This document shows positions 1 through 9,982 of a stretch of DNA of 43,735 nucleotides, one piece after another. The stretch's first letter is position 1. Every line of letters begins with the position of its first letter. The stretch is taken from positions 1-43,735 of the forward strand of contig DATJIM010000048.1 of the NCBI GenBank assembly GCA_035493195.1, in the 5' to 3' direction. The position numbers and the translations under genes were made by a program. The stretch comes from Schlegelella_A sp035493195. Its GTDB lineage: Bacteria > Pseudomonadota > Gammaproteobacteria > Burkholderiales > Burkholderiaceae_C. Below the pieces are notes generated by a model, which did no database searches, was not told the DNA's origin, and saw only the letters and a program-made list of their open reading frames with translations.

Positions 1-659
1 TCCTGGCCGAGAACGACGACGTCGAACCAGCGTTGGCCGAGCGCGCCGAGGACGACGCCGATCGTCTTGCGCTGCTCCTCGAGCACCGGACCTTGCTCGA
101 TGTGCGCCTCGAAGTACGCGTCGAGCCGATGCGGGGGCGCCGCGCCGTCGTAGCCGATGCCGGCGAGCGCGTCGCCCACGCTGACGCCGTCGACGTCGCG
201 CTGCTTCAGGACGTGCTCGAGCGTGTGGACGCCGGCGTAGACGCCCGAGCCCATGCACGTCGGCACGAAGCGCGAGCCCTCTTCGTTCGTCCAGGCGACG
301 ACCTCGATCGGCGCGCGCGTGCGCACTCCGGCGTCGTCGAGCGTGCGAAGGACTTCGAGGCCGGCCATGACGCCGTACGCGCCGTCGAACTTGCCGCCCG
401 ACGGCTGCGAGTCGAGGTGGCTGCCGATTGCCACCGGCGGCAGATCGGGAACCGTTCCCGCTCGGCGCGCGAAGATGTTGCCGATCGCATCGACCTCGAC
501 CGCCAGCCCGGCAGCACGACACCAGCCGACGAAGCAGTCACGCCCGCGCCGGTCCTCCTCGCTCAACGCGAGACGGCGAACACCGCCTTTCGGCGTCGCG
601 CCGATGCGCGCGAGCTCCATCAGCGCGTCCCACAGCCGTTGTGAATTGATGTTCGGCAT
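1..659 (-). CDS. N-carbamoyl-L-amino-acid hydrolase / allantoate amidohydrolase family (M20), 3' end cut by window
   Basis: About 219 N-terminal residues are present and the rest lies beyond base 1. The family hydrolyses N-carbamoyl amino acids or related ureido acids to the amino acid, CO2 and ammonia using two metal ions in the cytoplasm. Seen: GSHLDSQPSGGKFDG and AYGV, which carry the first metal ligands (His and Asp); NEEGSRF with the catalytic/metal Glu pair; and FEAHIEQGPVLE, a hallmark of the HyuC/AmaB/AllC group. The start ATG at 659 follows GAGGAA about 10 bases upstream. It is divergent from the binding-protein gene at 834, so the LivK-type transporter may import its substrate or a precursor. 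AllC, ureidopropionase and HyuC share these motifs, so the exact substrate is open. Confidence 0.88.
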   Translation of the reverse strand, partial: MPNINSQRLWDALMELARIGATPKGGVRRLALSEEDRRGRDCFVGWCRAAGLAVEVDAIGNIFARRAGTVPDLPPVAIGSHLDSQPSGGKFDGAYGVMAGLEVLRTLDDAGVRTRAPIEVVAWTNEEGSRFVPTCMGSGVYAGVHTLEHVLKQRDVDGVSVGDALAGIGYDGAAPPHRLDAYFEAHIEQGPVLEEQRKTIGVVLGALGQRWFDVVVLGQ

Positions 660-833
660 GCGTTTCGGTTCCTCAGAGTTTGCGAGCGTGTTCAAGATGG
701 CTTCGAACGAGGACGAGGGTTAACCCGGCCGTCCGCGATCCCGACCCGGCATCGTTGTTGCCCGCTCGGCGCAAGAATCCGGCCCCATTTTTCAATCGTC
801 GCCGCACTCCCGGCAACTTTCACAGGAGAGATC
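660..833. promoter_or_regulatory. Divergent intergenic region with a 10-bp palindrome
   Basis: This is the only sequence between the carbamoyl-hydrolase (minus) and the ABC transporter (plus). It holds the perfect palindrome GGGTTAACCC at 717-726 and a good ribosome-binding site (AGGAGAG) just before 834. I see no convincing -35/-10 pair. The palindrome could be a regulator site but is short and unique in what I noticed. Confidence 0.3.
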
Positions 834-2060
834 ATGCTGCGCCATCCTTTGCCCACTCTGCTCACGAGCGCTTGCCTCGCCGCGCTCCTTCCGCACGCCG
901 CGCTCGCGGCCGATCCGATCAAGATCGGCGTCATCGCCGAAGCGCAGGCCGTCGCCGGATCGTCGATCGCGCCGGCGGCGCAGCTCGCGGCCGACGAGAT
1001 CAACGCGAAGGGAGGCGTCAACGGCCGCAAGATCGAGGTCGTCGTCTACGACAACCACTCGTCGGCGGCCGAGTCCGTGCGCGCGTTCCAGCGCGCCGTC
1101 AACGAGGACAAGGTCAACGCCGTCATTGCGAGCTACATCTCCGAAGTCGTGCTCGCGCTCGAGCCCTGGGCGGCCCGGCTGAAGACGGTGATGATCACGC
1201 CGGGCGCCGCGTCCGACGTCATCACCCAGAACATCGCCAAGGACTACGAGCACAACAAGTACACCTTCCACGGCTATCTCACGTCGAGCGCGCTCGCCGG
1301 CCTCGTCTGCGACGCCGGCAAGGACCTGCTCGTCGACGGATCGAAGATGAAGTCGGCGGTGATCGTGAGCGAGGACGCCGCCTGGACGACGCCGCTCGAC
1401 GCCGGCTACGAGCAGTGCCTGCCGAAGATCGGCCTCAAGGTGCTCGACCACATCCGCTTCTCGCCCGACACGACCGACTTCACGCCGATCTTCAACAAGA
1501 TCGAGGGCGAGAAGCCCGACGTCATGATCACCGGCATCTCGCACGTCGGCACGCAGCCGACCGTGCAGTGGAAGAGCCAGCAGGTGCCGATCGCGATGTT
1601 CGGCATCTCGTCGCAAGCGACCAACTCGACGTTCTGGAAGGACACCAACGGCGCGACCGACGGCGTGCTCTACCAGGCGGTCTCGGGGCCCGGCGTCGCG
1701 GTGACGGCGAAGACGCTGCCGTTCGTCGACGCGTTCCAGAAGAAGTATGGCAATCTGCCTTCGTACGCCGGCTACACCGCGTACGACGACGTCTACATCA
1801 TCGCCGACGCGGCGCGCCGCGCGGGCTCGACCGACAGCGACAAGCTCGTCGACGCGATGGAGAAGACCGACTACGTCGGCACGATCGGCCGCGTCGCGTT
1901 CAAGCCCAAGGGCGACCCGAACGTGCACGGCCTGAAGACCGGCAACGGCTACATCACCGGCCTGATGCTGCAGTGGCAGGACGGCAAGCAGGTCAACGTC
2001 TGGCCGAAGAACCTCGCGTCCGGCAAGATGAAGTTCCCGGCGTTCATCAAGGTGCAGTGA
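834..2060 (+). CDS. ABC transporter substrate-binding protein, LivK / type 1 periplasmic binding fold
   Basis: 408 residues. A Sec signal peptide (hydrophobic core about residues 8-25, cleavage after ALA) precedes ADPIKIG, the usual opening strand of type 1 periplasmic binding proteins. INAKGGVNGRKIEV is the typical early motif of branched-chain-amino-acid or amide binding proteins. It should capture the ligand in the periplasm and hand it to the permeases encoded downstream. The ATG at 834 has AGGAGAG 5-10 bases upstream. It is the first gene of a four-gene transporter operon. Ligand cannot be read from sequence: this family also binds urea, short amides, aromatic acids and N-carbamoyl compounds. 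The divergent N-carbamoyl hydrolase suggests a ureido or amino-acid ligand. Confidence 0.9.
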   Translation: MLRHPLPTLLTSACLAALLPHAALAADPIKIGVIAEAQAVAGSSIAPAAQLAADEINAKGGVNGRKIEVVVYDNHSSAAESVRAFQRAVNEDKVNAVIASYISEVVLALEPWAARLKTVMITPGAASDVITQNIAKDYEHNKYTFHGYLTSSALAGLVCDAGKDLLVDGSKMKSAVIVSEDAAWTTPLDAGYEQCLPKIGLKVLDHIRFSPDTTDFTPIFNKIEGEKPDVMITGISHVGTQPTVQWKSQQVPIAMFGISSQATNSTFWKDTNGATDGVLYQAVSGPGVAVTAKTLPFVDAFQKKYGNLPSYAGYTAYDDVYIIADAARRAGSTDSDKLVDAMEKTDYVGTIGRVAFKPKGDPNVHGLKTGNGYITGLMLQWQDGKQVNVWPKNLASGKMKFPAFIKVQ

Positions 2061-2073
2061 GCGCGGGCGCGCG

Positions 2074-2949
2074 GTGCTCGCCTGGCAGATCCTGATCGAT
2101 GGCTTCGCCATCGGCTCGCTGTACGCGCTCGGGGCGACCGGATTCACGCTGATCTTCGGCGTCTCCGGCGTCCTCAACCTGTCGCACGGCGCGATCATGG
2201 TCGCGGCCGCGGTCGCCGCGTGGGCGCTCGCCGGGCTCGCGGGCGCCGGTCCGTGGGCCGCGGCACTCGGCGGCATCGCGATCGGCGTCGCGCTCGCGAC
2301 GCTCACCTACTTCGTCACCGTGCGTCCGATCCAGCGCTCGCCGCGCGTCGCCGAGGCCGAGAAGGAGATCTTCATTCTCACCGCCACGCTGCTGTGGGGG
2401 ATCATCATCTCGGAGGCGATCGCCTACCTGTTCACCAACAACGCGAAGACGGTGCTGCCGATCGTCGAGGGCGTGGTCGGCTGGTTCGGCGTGCGCACGC
2501 CGGCCAACGAGTACTTCACCGCTGCGGTCTGCTGGATCGCGATCGGGCTCCTGTGGCTGCTGGTCAACCGCACGCGCCACGGCAAGGCGCTCCTCGCCGC
2601 GTCGATGAATCCGCGCGGCGTCACGCTGCTCGGCATCGAGCTATCGCGCATCCACCTCGCGGTCTGGCTCATCTACGGCGTGCTCGCGAGCGTCGCCGGC
2701 ATCCTGCTCGGCATGTTCCTCGGCGTCAGCTCGTACAGCGTCGGGCCGCTGACCGCGAGCGCGTTCTCGATCGTCGTGCTCGGCGGCCTCGGCAGCGTCT
2801 CGGGCTCGCTCATCGCTGCCTACGTCGTCGGCTACCTCGAAACCGCGACCGCCTACCTGATCTCGCCCGCGTATCGCACGATCCCCGCCCTTCTGCTCCT
2901 CGTCGTCGTCATGTACCTGCGCCCGCAGGGCCTGTTCGGCAGGCGCTGA
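2074..2949 (+). CDS. livH: Branched-chain-type ABC transporter permease LivH
   Basis: 291 residues, inner-membrane permease. The opening DGFAIGSLYALGATGFTLIFG and VLNLSHGAIM are LivH signatures, and the C-terminal half carries SAFSIVVLGGLGSVSGS, the cytoplasmic coupling region that contacts the ATPase. Multiple hydrophobic helices span the whole length. The GTG at 2074 is chosen because it lies 13 bases after the binding-protein stop and gives the full N-terminal helix. The last base of the stop codon is the first base of the next ATG, so LivH and LivM are translationally coupled. Confidence 0.93.
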   Translation: MLAWQILIDGFAIGSLYALGATGFTLIFGVSGVLNLSHGAIMVAAAVAAWALAGLAGAGPWAAALGGIAIGVALATLTYFVTVRPIQRSPRVAEAEKEIFILTATLLWGIIISEAIAYLFTNNAKTVLPIVEGVVGWFGVRTPANEYFTAAVCWIAIGLLWLLVNRTRHGKALLAASMNPRGVTLLGIELSRIHLAVWLIYGVLASVAGILLGMFLGVSSYSVGPLTASAFSIVVLGGLGSVSGSLIAAYVVGYLETATAYLISPAYRTIPALLLLVVVMYLRPQGLFGRR

Positions 2950-3887
2950 TGGCGCCGCCTTCCTGGCTTCGCTCGCGCCCCGTCGTCGCCGGGCTCGTGA
3001 TCCTCGCGCTCGGCGCGTGCGTCCCGCTCGTCGGCTCGGGCTACGTCCTCGGCCTCCTCACCGTCGCCTTCTACACCGCGGTCTTCGCGATGGCGTGGGA
3101 CCTCCTGTTCGGCTTCGCGGGCGAGGTCAACTTCGGGCCGACGTTCCTGATCGGACTCGGCGCCTACACCGCCGGCATCCTCGACGCGCGCCTGGCGCCC
3201 AACGTGTCGCTCTGGCTGTGCGTGCTCGCCGGCGCGGCAGCGGCGGTGATCGGCGGCGTCGTCCTCGCCTTGCCCGCGCTGCGCGTGCGCGGCCCCTACT
3301 TCGGCCTGACGACGCTCGTCGCGGTGCTCATGCTGCAGAACATGGTCGTCGTCTTCGCCGACCTCACCGGCGGCGAGATCGGTCTCTCGGTGCCCGACGT
3401 GATGTCGGTGAGCGCGACCGCGAACTACTGGATCGCGTTCGGCTTCATGGCCGTGAGCGGCGCCATCCTCTACGGCCTGTCGCGCTCGCCGATCGGCCTC
3501 GTGCTGCAGGCGAGCGGCCAGGACCCGGTGCAGGCCGGCGCGCTCGGCTTCAACGTCACCAAGCACAAACTGTTCGCGTTCGTCGTCAGCGCGTTCTTCT
3601 CCGGGCTCGCCGGCGCGCTGATGGTCTTCTACATGGGCACCGCGAGCGTCGGCACGTTCGTCGACATCTCGGTCGGCGTCCAGATCATCGTCGCGGCGGT
3701 GCTCGGCGGCCGCCGCACCGTCATCGGCGCCGCGATCGGCGCGGTCTTCCTGATCGCGATGGGCGAGGCGCTGCGCCCGCTCGGCGAGCTGGCGACGCTG
3801 ATCGTCTCGCTGCTCGCGCTCCTCGTCGTGCTGTTCTTCCCGGACGGCATCCTCGGCATGCTGCAGGGAAGGTCGCGGCGTGACTGA
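2949..3887 (+). CDS. livM: Branched-chain-type ABC transporter permease LivM
   Basis: 312 residues, second permease of the transporter. Seen: NFGPTFLIGLGAYTAGI near the N-terminus and LPALRVRGPYFGLTTL, both typical of LivM, then IVAAVLGGRRTVIGAAIGA as the coupling loop. The ATG at 2949 overlaps the LivH stop by one base; a longer frame reaches further upstream but would run through livH, so I reject it. The 3' end overlaps the next gene by 8 bases. Length is normal for the family. Confidence 0.93.
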   Translation: MAPPSWLRSRPVVAGLVILALGACVPLVGSGYVLGLLTVAFYTAVFAMAWDLLFGFAGEVNFGPTFLIGLGAYTAGILDARLAPNVSLWLCVLAGAAAAVIGGVVLALPALRVRGPYFGLTTLVAVLMLQNMVVVFADLTGGEIGLSVPDVMSVSATANYWIAFGFMAVSGAILYGLSRSPIGLVLQASGQDPVQAGALGFNVTKHKLFAFVVSAFFSGLAGALMVFYMGTASVGTFVDISVGVQIIVAAVLGGRRTVIGAAIGAVFLIAMGEALRPLGELATLIVSLLALLVVLFFPDGILGMLQGRSRRD

Positions 3888-5349
3888 GGCGCCGATGCTC
3901 GAAGTCGAGCAACTCACCAAGCGCTTCGGCGGCCTCGTCGCGGTCAAGAACCTCGGCTTCTCGGTCCGCGGCGGCGAGATCCTCGGCCTGATCGGGCCGA
4001 ACGGCTCGGGCAAGTCGACGGCGATGCGCTGCGTCATGGGCGTCGACGCGCCGACCGCAGGTGCGGTGCGCTTCGAAGGGCGCGACATCGCCGGCTTGCC
4101 GTCGCACAAGGTGTCGCGCCTCGGCGTCGGCCTCGTCTTCCAGCACTCGCGGCCGCTGAATCGGCAGACGGTGCTCGAGAACATCAAGGTCGCGCTGATC
4201 CCCGACCGCCTCGGCATGCTGCTGCACAGCGCCGAGATCGACGACCGCGCGCGCGCGATCGCCGAGCGCGTCGGGCTCGGCGCCGTCCTCGACCGCAAGC
4301 CGCCGACGCTCGCGTTCGCCGATCTGCGGCGGATGGAGCTCGCCAAGGCGATCGCGCAGCATCCCAAGCTCGTCCTCGTCGACGAGCCGTTCGCCGGCCT
4401 CACCGCCACCGAGGTCGCGGCGTTCTCGGAGCTCATCGCCGAGTTCCGCGCCGAAGGCCGCGCGGTGCTGCTCGTCGACCACAACGTGAAGAGCGTCGCT
4501 GCATTGGTCGACCGCGCGGTCGCGATGTACCTCGGCGAGAAGATCGCCGAGGGCACCGCGGCCGAGGTGATGCGCGACGAGACGGTGCGCCGCGTCTATC
4601 TCGGCGGCGCCCTCGTCCGCGCCGCGCGCGACGCGGCACCGGCCGCGCACGGCGCGCCGCTGCTCGAGGTGCGCGACGTCGAGGTGCGCTACGGCAAGGC
4701 GCTCGCCGTGCAGGGCGTGTCGCTGCACGTGCGCGAGGGCGAGTTCGTCGCCCTCGTCGGCCTCAACGGCGCCGGCAAGACGACGCTCTTCAACGCGATC
4801 TCCGGCCTCGTTCGCCACAGCGGCGAGGTCCGCTGGGCAGGCGCGCCGCTCGAGGGACTGACGCCCGCAGCGATCGCGCGCGGCGGCATCGTCCAGTGCC
4901 CCGAGACACGCGAGCTGTTCGGCGACATGACGGTGCGCGAGAACCTCGAGCTCGGCGGCCATCGGCTCGAGCCGACGGCGCTCGCCGAGCGCCTCGACTG
5001 GCTGTTCGACCTGTTCCCGATCCTGCGCGAGCGCACCGGGCAGGTCGCGCGCACGCTGAGCGGCGGCGAGCAGCAGATGCTCGCGATCGCGCGCGCGCTG
5101 ATGATGGAGCCGCGCCTGCTCATCCTCGACGAGCCGACGCTCGGCCTCGCACCGGTGATCCTCGAGACGCTGTCGAACGCGCTGCACCGGTTGCGCGGCA
5201 GCACACGCCTCACCGTGTTGCTCGGCGAGCAGAACGTGACCTTCGCCTTGCCGCACGCCGACCGGCTGTACGTGATCGACCACGGCCGGCTCGCGTGGGA
5301 AGGAGAGCCCGACCGCTTCGAGACCGAGGCCGCGGACGCGTATCTCTGA
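3880..5349 (+). CDS. Fused LivG-LivF tandem ATPase of the branched-chain-type ABC transporter
   Basis: 489 residues with two complete nucleotide-binding domains in one chain, where LivG and LivF are usually separate. N-half: Walker A GPNGSGKST (about 39-47) and Walker B LVLVDEP (about 164-170). C-half: GLNGAGKTT (about 293-301), signature LSGGEQQ (about 392-398) and Walker B LLILDEP. The N-half signature is degenerate: LAFAD (residues 144-148) stands where LSYGQ/LSGGQ is expected, while the C-half copy is canonical. Variants at this position exist in LivG proteins, so loss of function is not implied. Start GTG 3880 overlaps livM by 8 bases; ATG 3895 is a possible alternative. It powers uptake through LivH and LivM. 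Confidence 0.92.
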   Translation: MTEAPMLEVEQLTKRFGGLVAVKNLGFSVRGGEILGLIGPNGSGKSTAMRCVMGVDAPTAGAVRFEGRDIAGLPSHKVSRLGVGLVFQHSRPLNRQTVLENIKVALIPDRLGMLLHSAEIDDRARAIAERVGLGAVLDRKPPTLAFADLRRMELAKAIAQHPKLVLVDEPFAGLTATEVAAFSELIAEFRAEGRAVLLVDHNVKSVAALVDRAVAMYLGEKIAEGTAAEVMRDETVRRVYLGGALVRAARDAAPAAHGAPLLEVRDVEVRYGKALAVQGVSLHVREGEFVALVGLNGAGKTTLFNAISGLVRHSGEVRWAGAPLEGLTPAAIARGGIVQCPETRELFGDMTVRENLELGGHRLEPTALAERLDWLFDLFPILRERTGQVARTLSGGEQQMLAIARALMMEPRLLILDEPTLGLAPVILETLSNALHRLRGSTRLTVLLGEQNVTFALPHADRLYVIDHGRLAWEGEPDRFETEAADAYL

Positions 5350-5468
5350 CGGGAACCTTACTTCGCGCGCGTCACCTTCGAGCGGTGTGTCGCGTCCCCG
5401 GGGTAAATGCCGAGTCACGCGCGGCGGTCGCGAGTGGAAAGTTGCGCGGAGGTCCTGAGGAGTCGCGC

Positions 5469-6677
5469 ATGAGATCGTTCCGGCTGGTCGTTCCGTGGGC
5501 CGTCTCGGCGGTGTTGCTCGCCGCGTGCGGAGGCGGCGATCCCGATGTTCCGGGGAGCGGCGCTCCCGCCGGTGCGCCCACCGACAAGGGCACGTTCACC
5601 GCCATCGTCTCGTTCGGCGACAGCCTCAGCGACGTCGGCACCTATGCTCCGGCGACTTCGCTCGCGGGCAACGGGACGCCGCCGTTCTTTGGCGGCAAGT
5701 TCACGACCAACGAAACGAGCAACGGCGTTCCCGATGCGAACCCGCTCGGCAAGGTCTGGCTCGAGGACGTCGCCGCCGATCTCGGCATCCTCGTGACCCC
5801 GGCCGAGGTCGGCTTCGGCGGCACCTCGGTCAAGTGCCCGGCCGCGGCGAACCCGGCGATCGCATCGACGTGCACGGGCTACGGCCAGGGCGGATCGCGC
5901 GTCACCGACCCGAACGGCATCGGCCACGCCGGCGGAGCGCTCACGGTGCCGGTCGTGACCCAGATCGCCAACCACCTCGCCCGCTTCGGCAGCTTCAAGG
6001 CGAGCGACCTCATCTTCGTGTACGCCGGCAGCAACGACGTCTTCACCCAGTTCGGGACGTTCGCCGCCGCAGCGGCGCAGATCCAGGCGCAGGCCGCCAA
6101 CGGCACGATCAGCGCCGACGAGGCGAACCGGCAGCTCTTCGCGGCCCAGAACACTGCGCTTGCCGGAATGAAGCAGGCAGCGCAGGAGCTCGCGACCGAC
6201 ATCCGGACGCAGATCCTCGCCAACGGCGGCAAGTACGTCGCGGTGATGACGCTGAGCGACATCGCCGACACACCGTTCGGCAACTCGCTGCCGGCCGATG
6301 CGCGCGGTGTGCTCACTGCCCTGTCGCAGAACTTCAACGTCTGGCTGCGGGACGGCCTCGCCGGTCAACCGGTGCAGATCATCGACACCTTCGCCCTCTT
6401 CAAGGACGCCTACCAGAACCCTGCCAAGTTCGGCTTCGTCAACAACACGACGCCGGCGTGCGACGTCGCCAAGATCCAGGCCATCACCGGCGGCCAGGTC
6501 ACCGACGGCTCGTCGCTGTTCTGCAACGCGACCCCCGGCGCGCCCTACAACGGGCTGACCGCAGGCGCCGACGTCAACACGTGGCAGTTCGCCGACAGCG
6601 TCCACCCGACCACTGGCGGTCACAAGGTGATCGCCGCCGCGTTCGAGGCGCAGCTCCAGGCGTTCGGCTGGATCTGA
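5469..6677 (+). CDS. GDSL/SGNH-family esterase or lipase, predicted lipoprotein
   Basis: 402 residues. A lipoprotein signal with lipobox LLAAC puts a lipidated Cys at residue 20, so the protein is probably anchored in the outer membrane. Block I FGDSLSDVG places the nucleophile at Ser52, YAGSNDVF supplies the Gly/Asn oxyanion residues, and ADSVHPT near the C-terminus gives Asp376 and His379 of the triad. This is the layout of secreted SGNH esterases and phospholipases. ATG 5469 has GAGGAG about 8 bases upstream; an open frame extends upstream but runs into the preceding transporter gene. It is followed 20 bases later by an OmpW-like porin, probably co-transcribed. The substrate, lipid or polysaccharide ester, is unknown. 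Confidence 0.9.
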   Translation: MRSFRLVVPWAVSAVLLAACGGGDPDVPGSGAPAGAPTDKGTFTAIVSFGDSLSDVGTYAPATSLAGNGTPPFFGGKFTTNETSNGVPDANPLGKVWLEDVAADLGILVTPAEVGFGGTSVKCPAAANPAIASTCTGYGQGGSRVTDPNGIGHAGGALTVPVVTQIANHLARFGSFKASDLIFVYAGSNDVFTQFGTFAAAAAQIQAQAANGTISADEANRQLFAAQNTALAGMKQAAQELATDIRTQILANGGKYVAVMTLSDIADTPFGNSLPADARGVLTALSQNFNVWLRDGLAGQPVQIIDTFALFKDAYQNPAKFGFVNNTTPACDVAKIQAITGGQVTDGSSLFCNATPGAPYNGLTAGADVNTWQFADSVHPTTGGHKVIAAAFEAQLQAFGWI

Positions 6678-6697
6678 GCGGGAACGAAGGGGAATCC

Positions 6698-7345
6698 ATG
6701 CATTCGATGACCTTGCCCGGCGTCGCGGCCACCGCCCTCGCCTGCCTTGCGCCGTGTGCGCTCGCCCAGTCCCAAGGAGCGAACGTCGTCAAGCTCGGGA
6801 TCACCGAGTACACGACGCACGCGAAGACGAACGGCATTTCCGGCGTCGGCATTCCGCCGGGAGCCGACGTCGACGTCAGCAACGCGACGACCGTCATCTT
6901 CGTCTACGAGCGTCTCTTCACGCCCAACGTCGGCCTCGAGTTCGTGATCGGCGTGCCGCCCAAGCTGAAGGCGACGGCGACCGGAAGCGCAGCGTTTCTC
7001 GGCGAGGTGCTCACGGTCAAGAACGTCTCGCCCACGCTGCTGCTGAACTACCACTTCTTCTCGCCGACGGATGCGCTTCGGCCCTATGTCGGTGCCGGCA
7101 TCAACTACACGCGCTTCACGTCCGTGCACTCGAGTCTCGCGCCCGACGTCCAGCTGGGCTACTCGACCGGGCTCGCGATCCAGGCAGGGGTCAACTACGC
7201 GATCACGAAGGACGTCGGCCTGTTCGCCAGCATCGCCAAGCTCGACGTCAAGAGCAAGGTCGTCGCGACCGGGGCGACGGTGCTGACGACGACGGTCGAC
7301 TTTCGACCGATCGTGTATTCGGCCGGCGTCTCCTACCAGTTCTGA
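6698..7345 (+). CDS. OmpW-family outer-membrane beta-barrel protein
   Basis: 215 residues. A signal peptide ending in ALA-Q precedes alternating-hydrophobicity strands. FVYERLFTPNVGLEFVIG, PTLLLNYHFF and RPYVGAGINYTRF are the conserved OmpW strand motifs, and the protein ends in Phe (SYQF), the usual outer-membrane insertion signal. OmpW forms a small 8-stranded barrel that passes hydrophobic compounds. ATG 6698 follows GAAGGGGA. It probably shares a transcript with the GDSL esterase just upstream. It converges on the serine dehydratase gene with only 18 bases between stops. Confidence 0.92.
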   Translation: MHSMTLPGVAATALACLAPCALAQSQGANVVKLGITEYTTHAKTNGISGVGIPPGADVDVSNATTVIFVYERLFTPNVGLEFVIGVPPKLKATATGSAAFLGEVLTVKNVSPTLLLNYHFFSPTDALRPYVGAGINYTRFTSVHSSLAPDVQLGYSTGLAIQAGVNYAITKDVGLFASIAKLDVKSKVVATGATVLTTTVDFRPIVYSAGVSYQF

Positions 7346-7363
7346 CCGATCGCGGCGCCCCGC

Positions 7364-8752
<1,389 letters not shown>

Positions 8753-8789
8753 TTGTCGGCGCTCCGTCGATTCGCGGTCCGCGCTCGCC

Positions 8790-9785
8790 TTACGTCGACG
8801 CCGTCGCGCCCACTTGATAGAGCTCGACGCGCGTCCCGTCCGGGTCGGTGACGTAGATCGTCAGCCCGTACGGTCCGTCGTGCAGATCCTCCTGGAACTG
8901 GACCTGCGCCTTCTTCAGCCGATCGCGCAAGCCGCGGACGTCGTTCACCTCGAACGCGATGTGATCGATCTGGCGATGCGCCGGACTGCGGCCGCCGACG
9001 AGCGCGATGCCCTGGCGGAACGCCGTGAACGGGCGGCCGTCGGCGAGCGGCTTCGCCGGCCGCACCGCGAAGCCGAGCTGATCGACGTAAAACGCCGTCG
9101 AGCGGGCGACGTCGTCGACCATCAGCAGCACGTGGCCGAAGCCGAGCGTCCGCGGCGACGATTGCGCCGCCAGCCAGTGGCCCATCTCCTTCGAATCGGA
9201 GATCTCGCAGAAGTACTGCTTCCAGACCTTCTTGGCGGTCGCCTCCCAGTCGGCGTTGACGCCCGAGATGCAATCCTCGAGCGCGACGACGTCGTAGTCG
9301 CGCAGGTACGCCTCGCGAATGCTCGTCTCGACGCACGCATTCGTCGTCGTGCCGGCGACGAAGAGCGTGCGCGTGCCCAGCATGTCGAGCAGCTTCTCGA
9401 GCCGGGTCTCGTAGAACGCGCCGAAGCGGTGCTTGCGGATGACGAACGTCGGGTTGACCGCGGCGAGCGACTTCAGCTCGTCGACGATCTCCTCGTCCCA
9501 GCTGCCGGCGAGCGCCGACACCTGCTTGCGACGGCTCGTGTGGCCGGCGAGCTTCTTCTGGGCGCGGCTGGCGTCGACGGCGAGGTGCTCCTGCACCGTC
9601 CAGACGACGGGGACGCCTGCGGCGTGGCAGCGCGGGATCAGCTCGGCGAGGACCGGGACGATCGACGACAGCCGCTTGGTGTCGACGCCGGAGATGCCGA
9701 GCGTTCCCTTGTCGTGGACGAACGCGTTCTGCAGGTCGATGACGAGCAGCGCCGCCGTTCTGGAGTCGAGAGTCTCGAGCGTCAT
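8790..9785 (-). CDS. Isochorismatase-family cysteine hydrolase fused to a glyoxalase/VOC domain
   Basis: 331 residues, two domains. Residues about 10-190 are an isochorismatase-like hydrolase with the catalytic triad visible: Asp17 (VIDLQ), Lys118 (IRKHRFGAF) and Cys151 (TTTNACVETS). This superfamily includes N-carbamoylsarcosine amidohydrolase, ureidoacrylate hydrolase and nicotinamidase. Residues about 195-325 are a vicinal-oxygen-chelate domain with probable metal ligands in GFGHVLLMV, QIDHIAFEV and TRVELYQV. The start overlaps the tautomerase stop (ATGA). In context it likely cleaves a carbamoyl or amide C-N bond in the ring-opened substrate, while the VOC domain may isomerise, cleave or bind the product. 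The fusion is unusual to me; the exact reaction is unknown. Confidence 0.88.
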   Translation of the reverse strand: MTLETLDSRTAALLVIDLQNAFVHDKGTLGISGVDTKRLSSIVPVLAELIPRCHAAGVPVVWTVQEHLAVDASRAQKKLAGHTSRRKQVSALAGSWDEEIVDELKSLAAVNPTFVIRKHRFGAFYETRLEKLLDMLGTRTLFVAGTTTNACVETSIREAYLRDYDVVALEDCISGVNADWEATAKKVWKQYFCEISDSKEMGHWLAAQSSPRTLGFGHVLLMVDDVARSTAFYVDQLGFAVRPAKPLADGRPFTAFRQGIALVGGRSPAHRQIDHIAFEVNDVRGLRDRLKKAQVQFQEDLHDGPYGLTIYVTDPDGTRVELYQVGATAST

Positions 9786-9982
9786 CGCTTCTCCTCGGTG
9801 TGGTCGACCGACAGCACGCCGGCACGGCCCCAGCTTTCCTTGGGAACGTCGTGGATGACGACGTGCAGGTGCTCCGGCTTGCAGCCGCCGTGCTCGACCA
9901 TCGCGTCGGTGATCGCCTTGACGAGCTTCCGCTTCTGGTCGACGGTGCGACCTTCCCAGAATTCGACGATGACGAATGGCAT
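9782..9982 (-). CDS. Tautomerase, 4-oxalocrotonate tautomerase family
   Basis: 66 residues, the usual size of the small tautomerases. The chain opens MPFVIVEFWEGRT; after Met removal Pro1 is the catalytic base of the family. HVVIHDVPKESWGRAG is the typical C-terminal stretch. It should interconvert enol and keto forms of a dicarbonyl or unsaturated acid. Its stop overlaps the next start by 4 bases and its ATG overlaps the preceding stop by 4 bases, so it is embedded in the operon. Confidence 0.92.
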   Translation of the reverse strand: MPFVIVEFWEGRTVDQKRKLVKAITDAMVEHGGCKPEHLHVVIHDVPKESWGRAGVLSVDHTEEKR

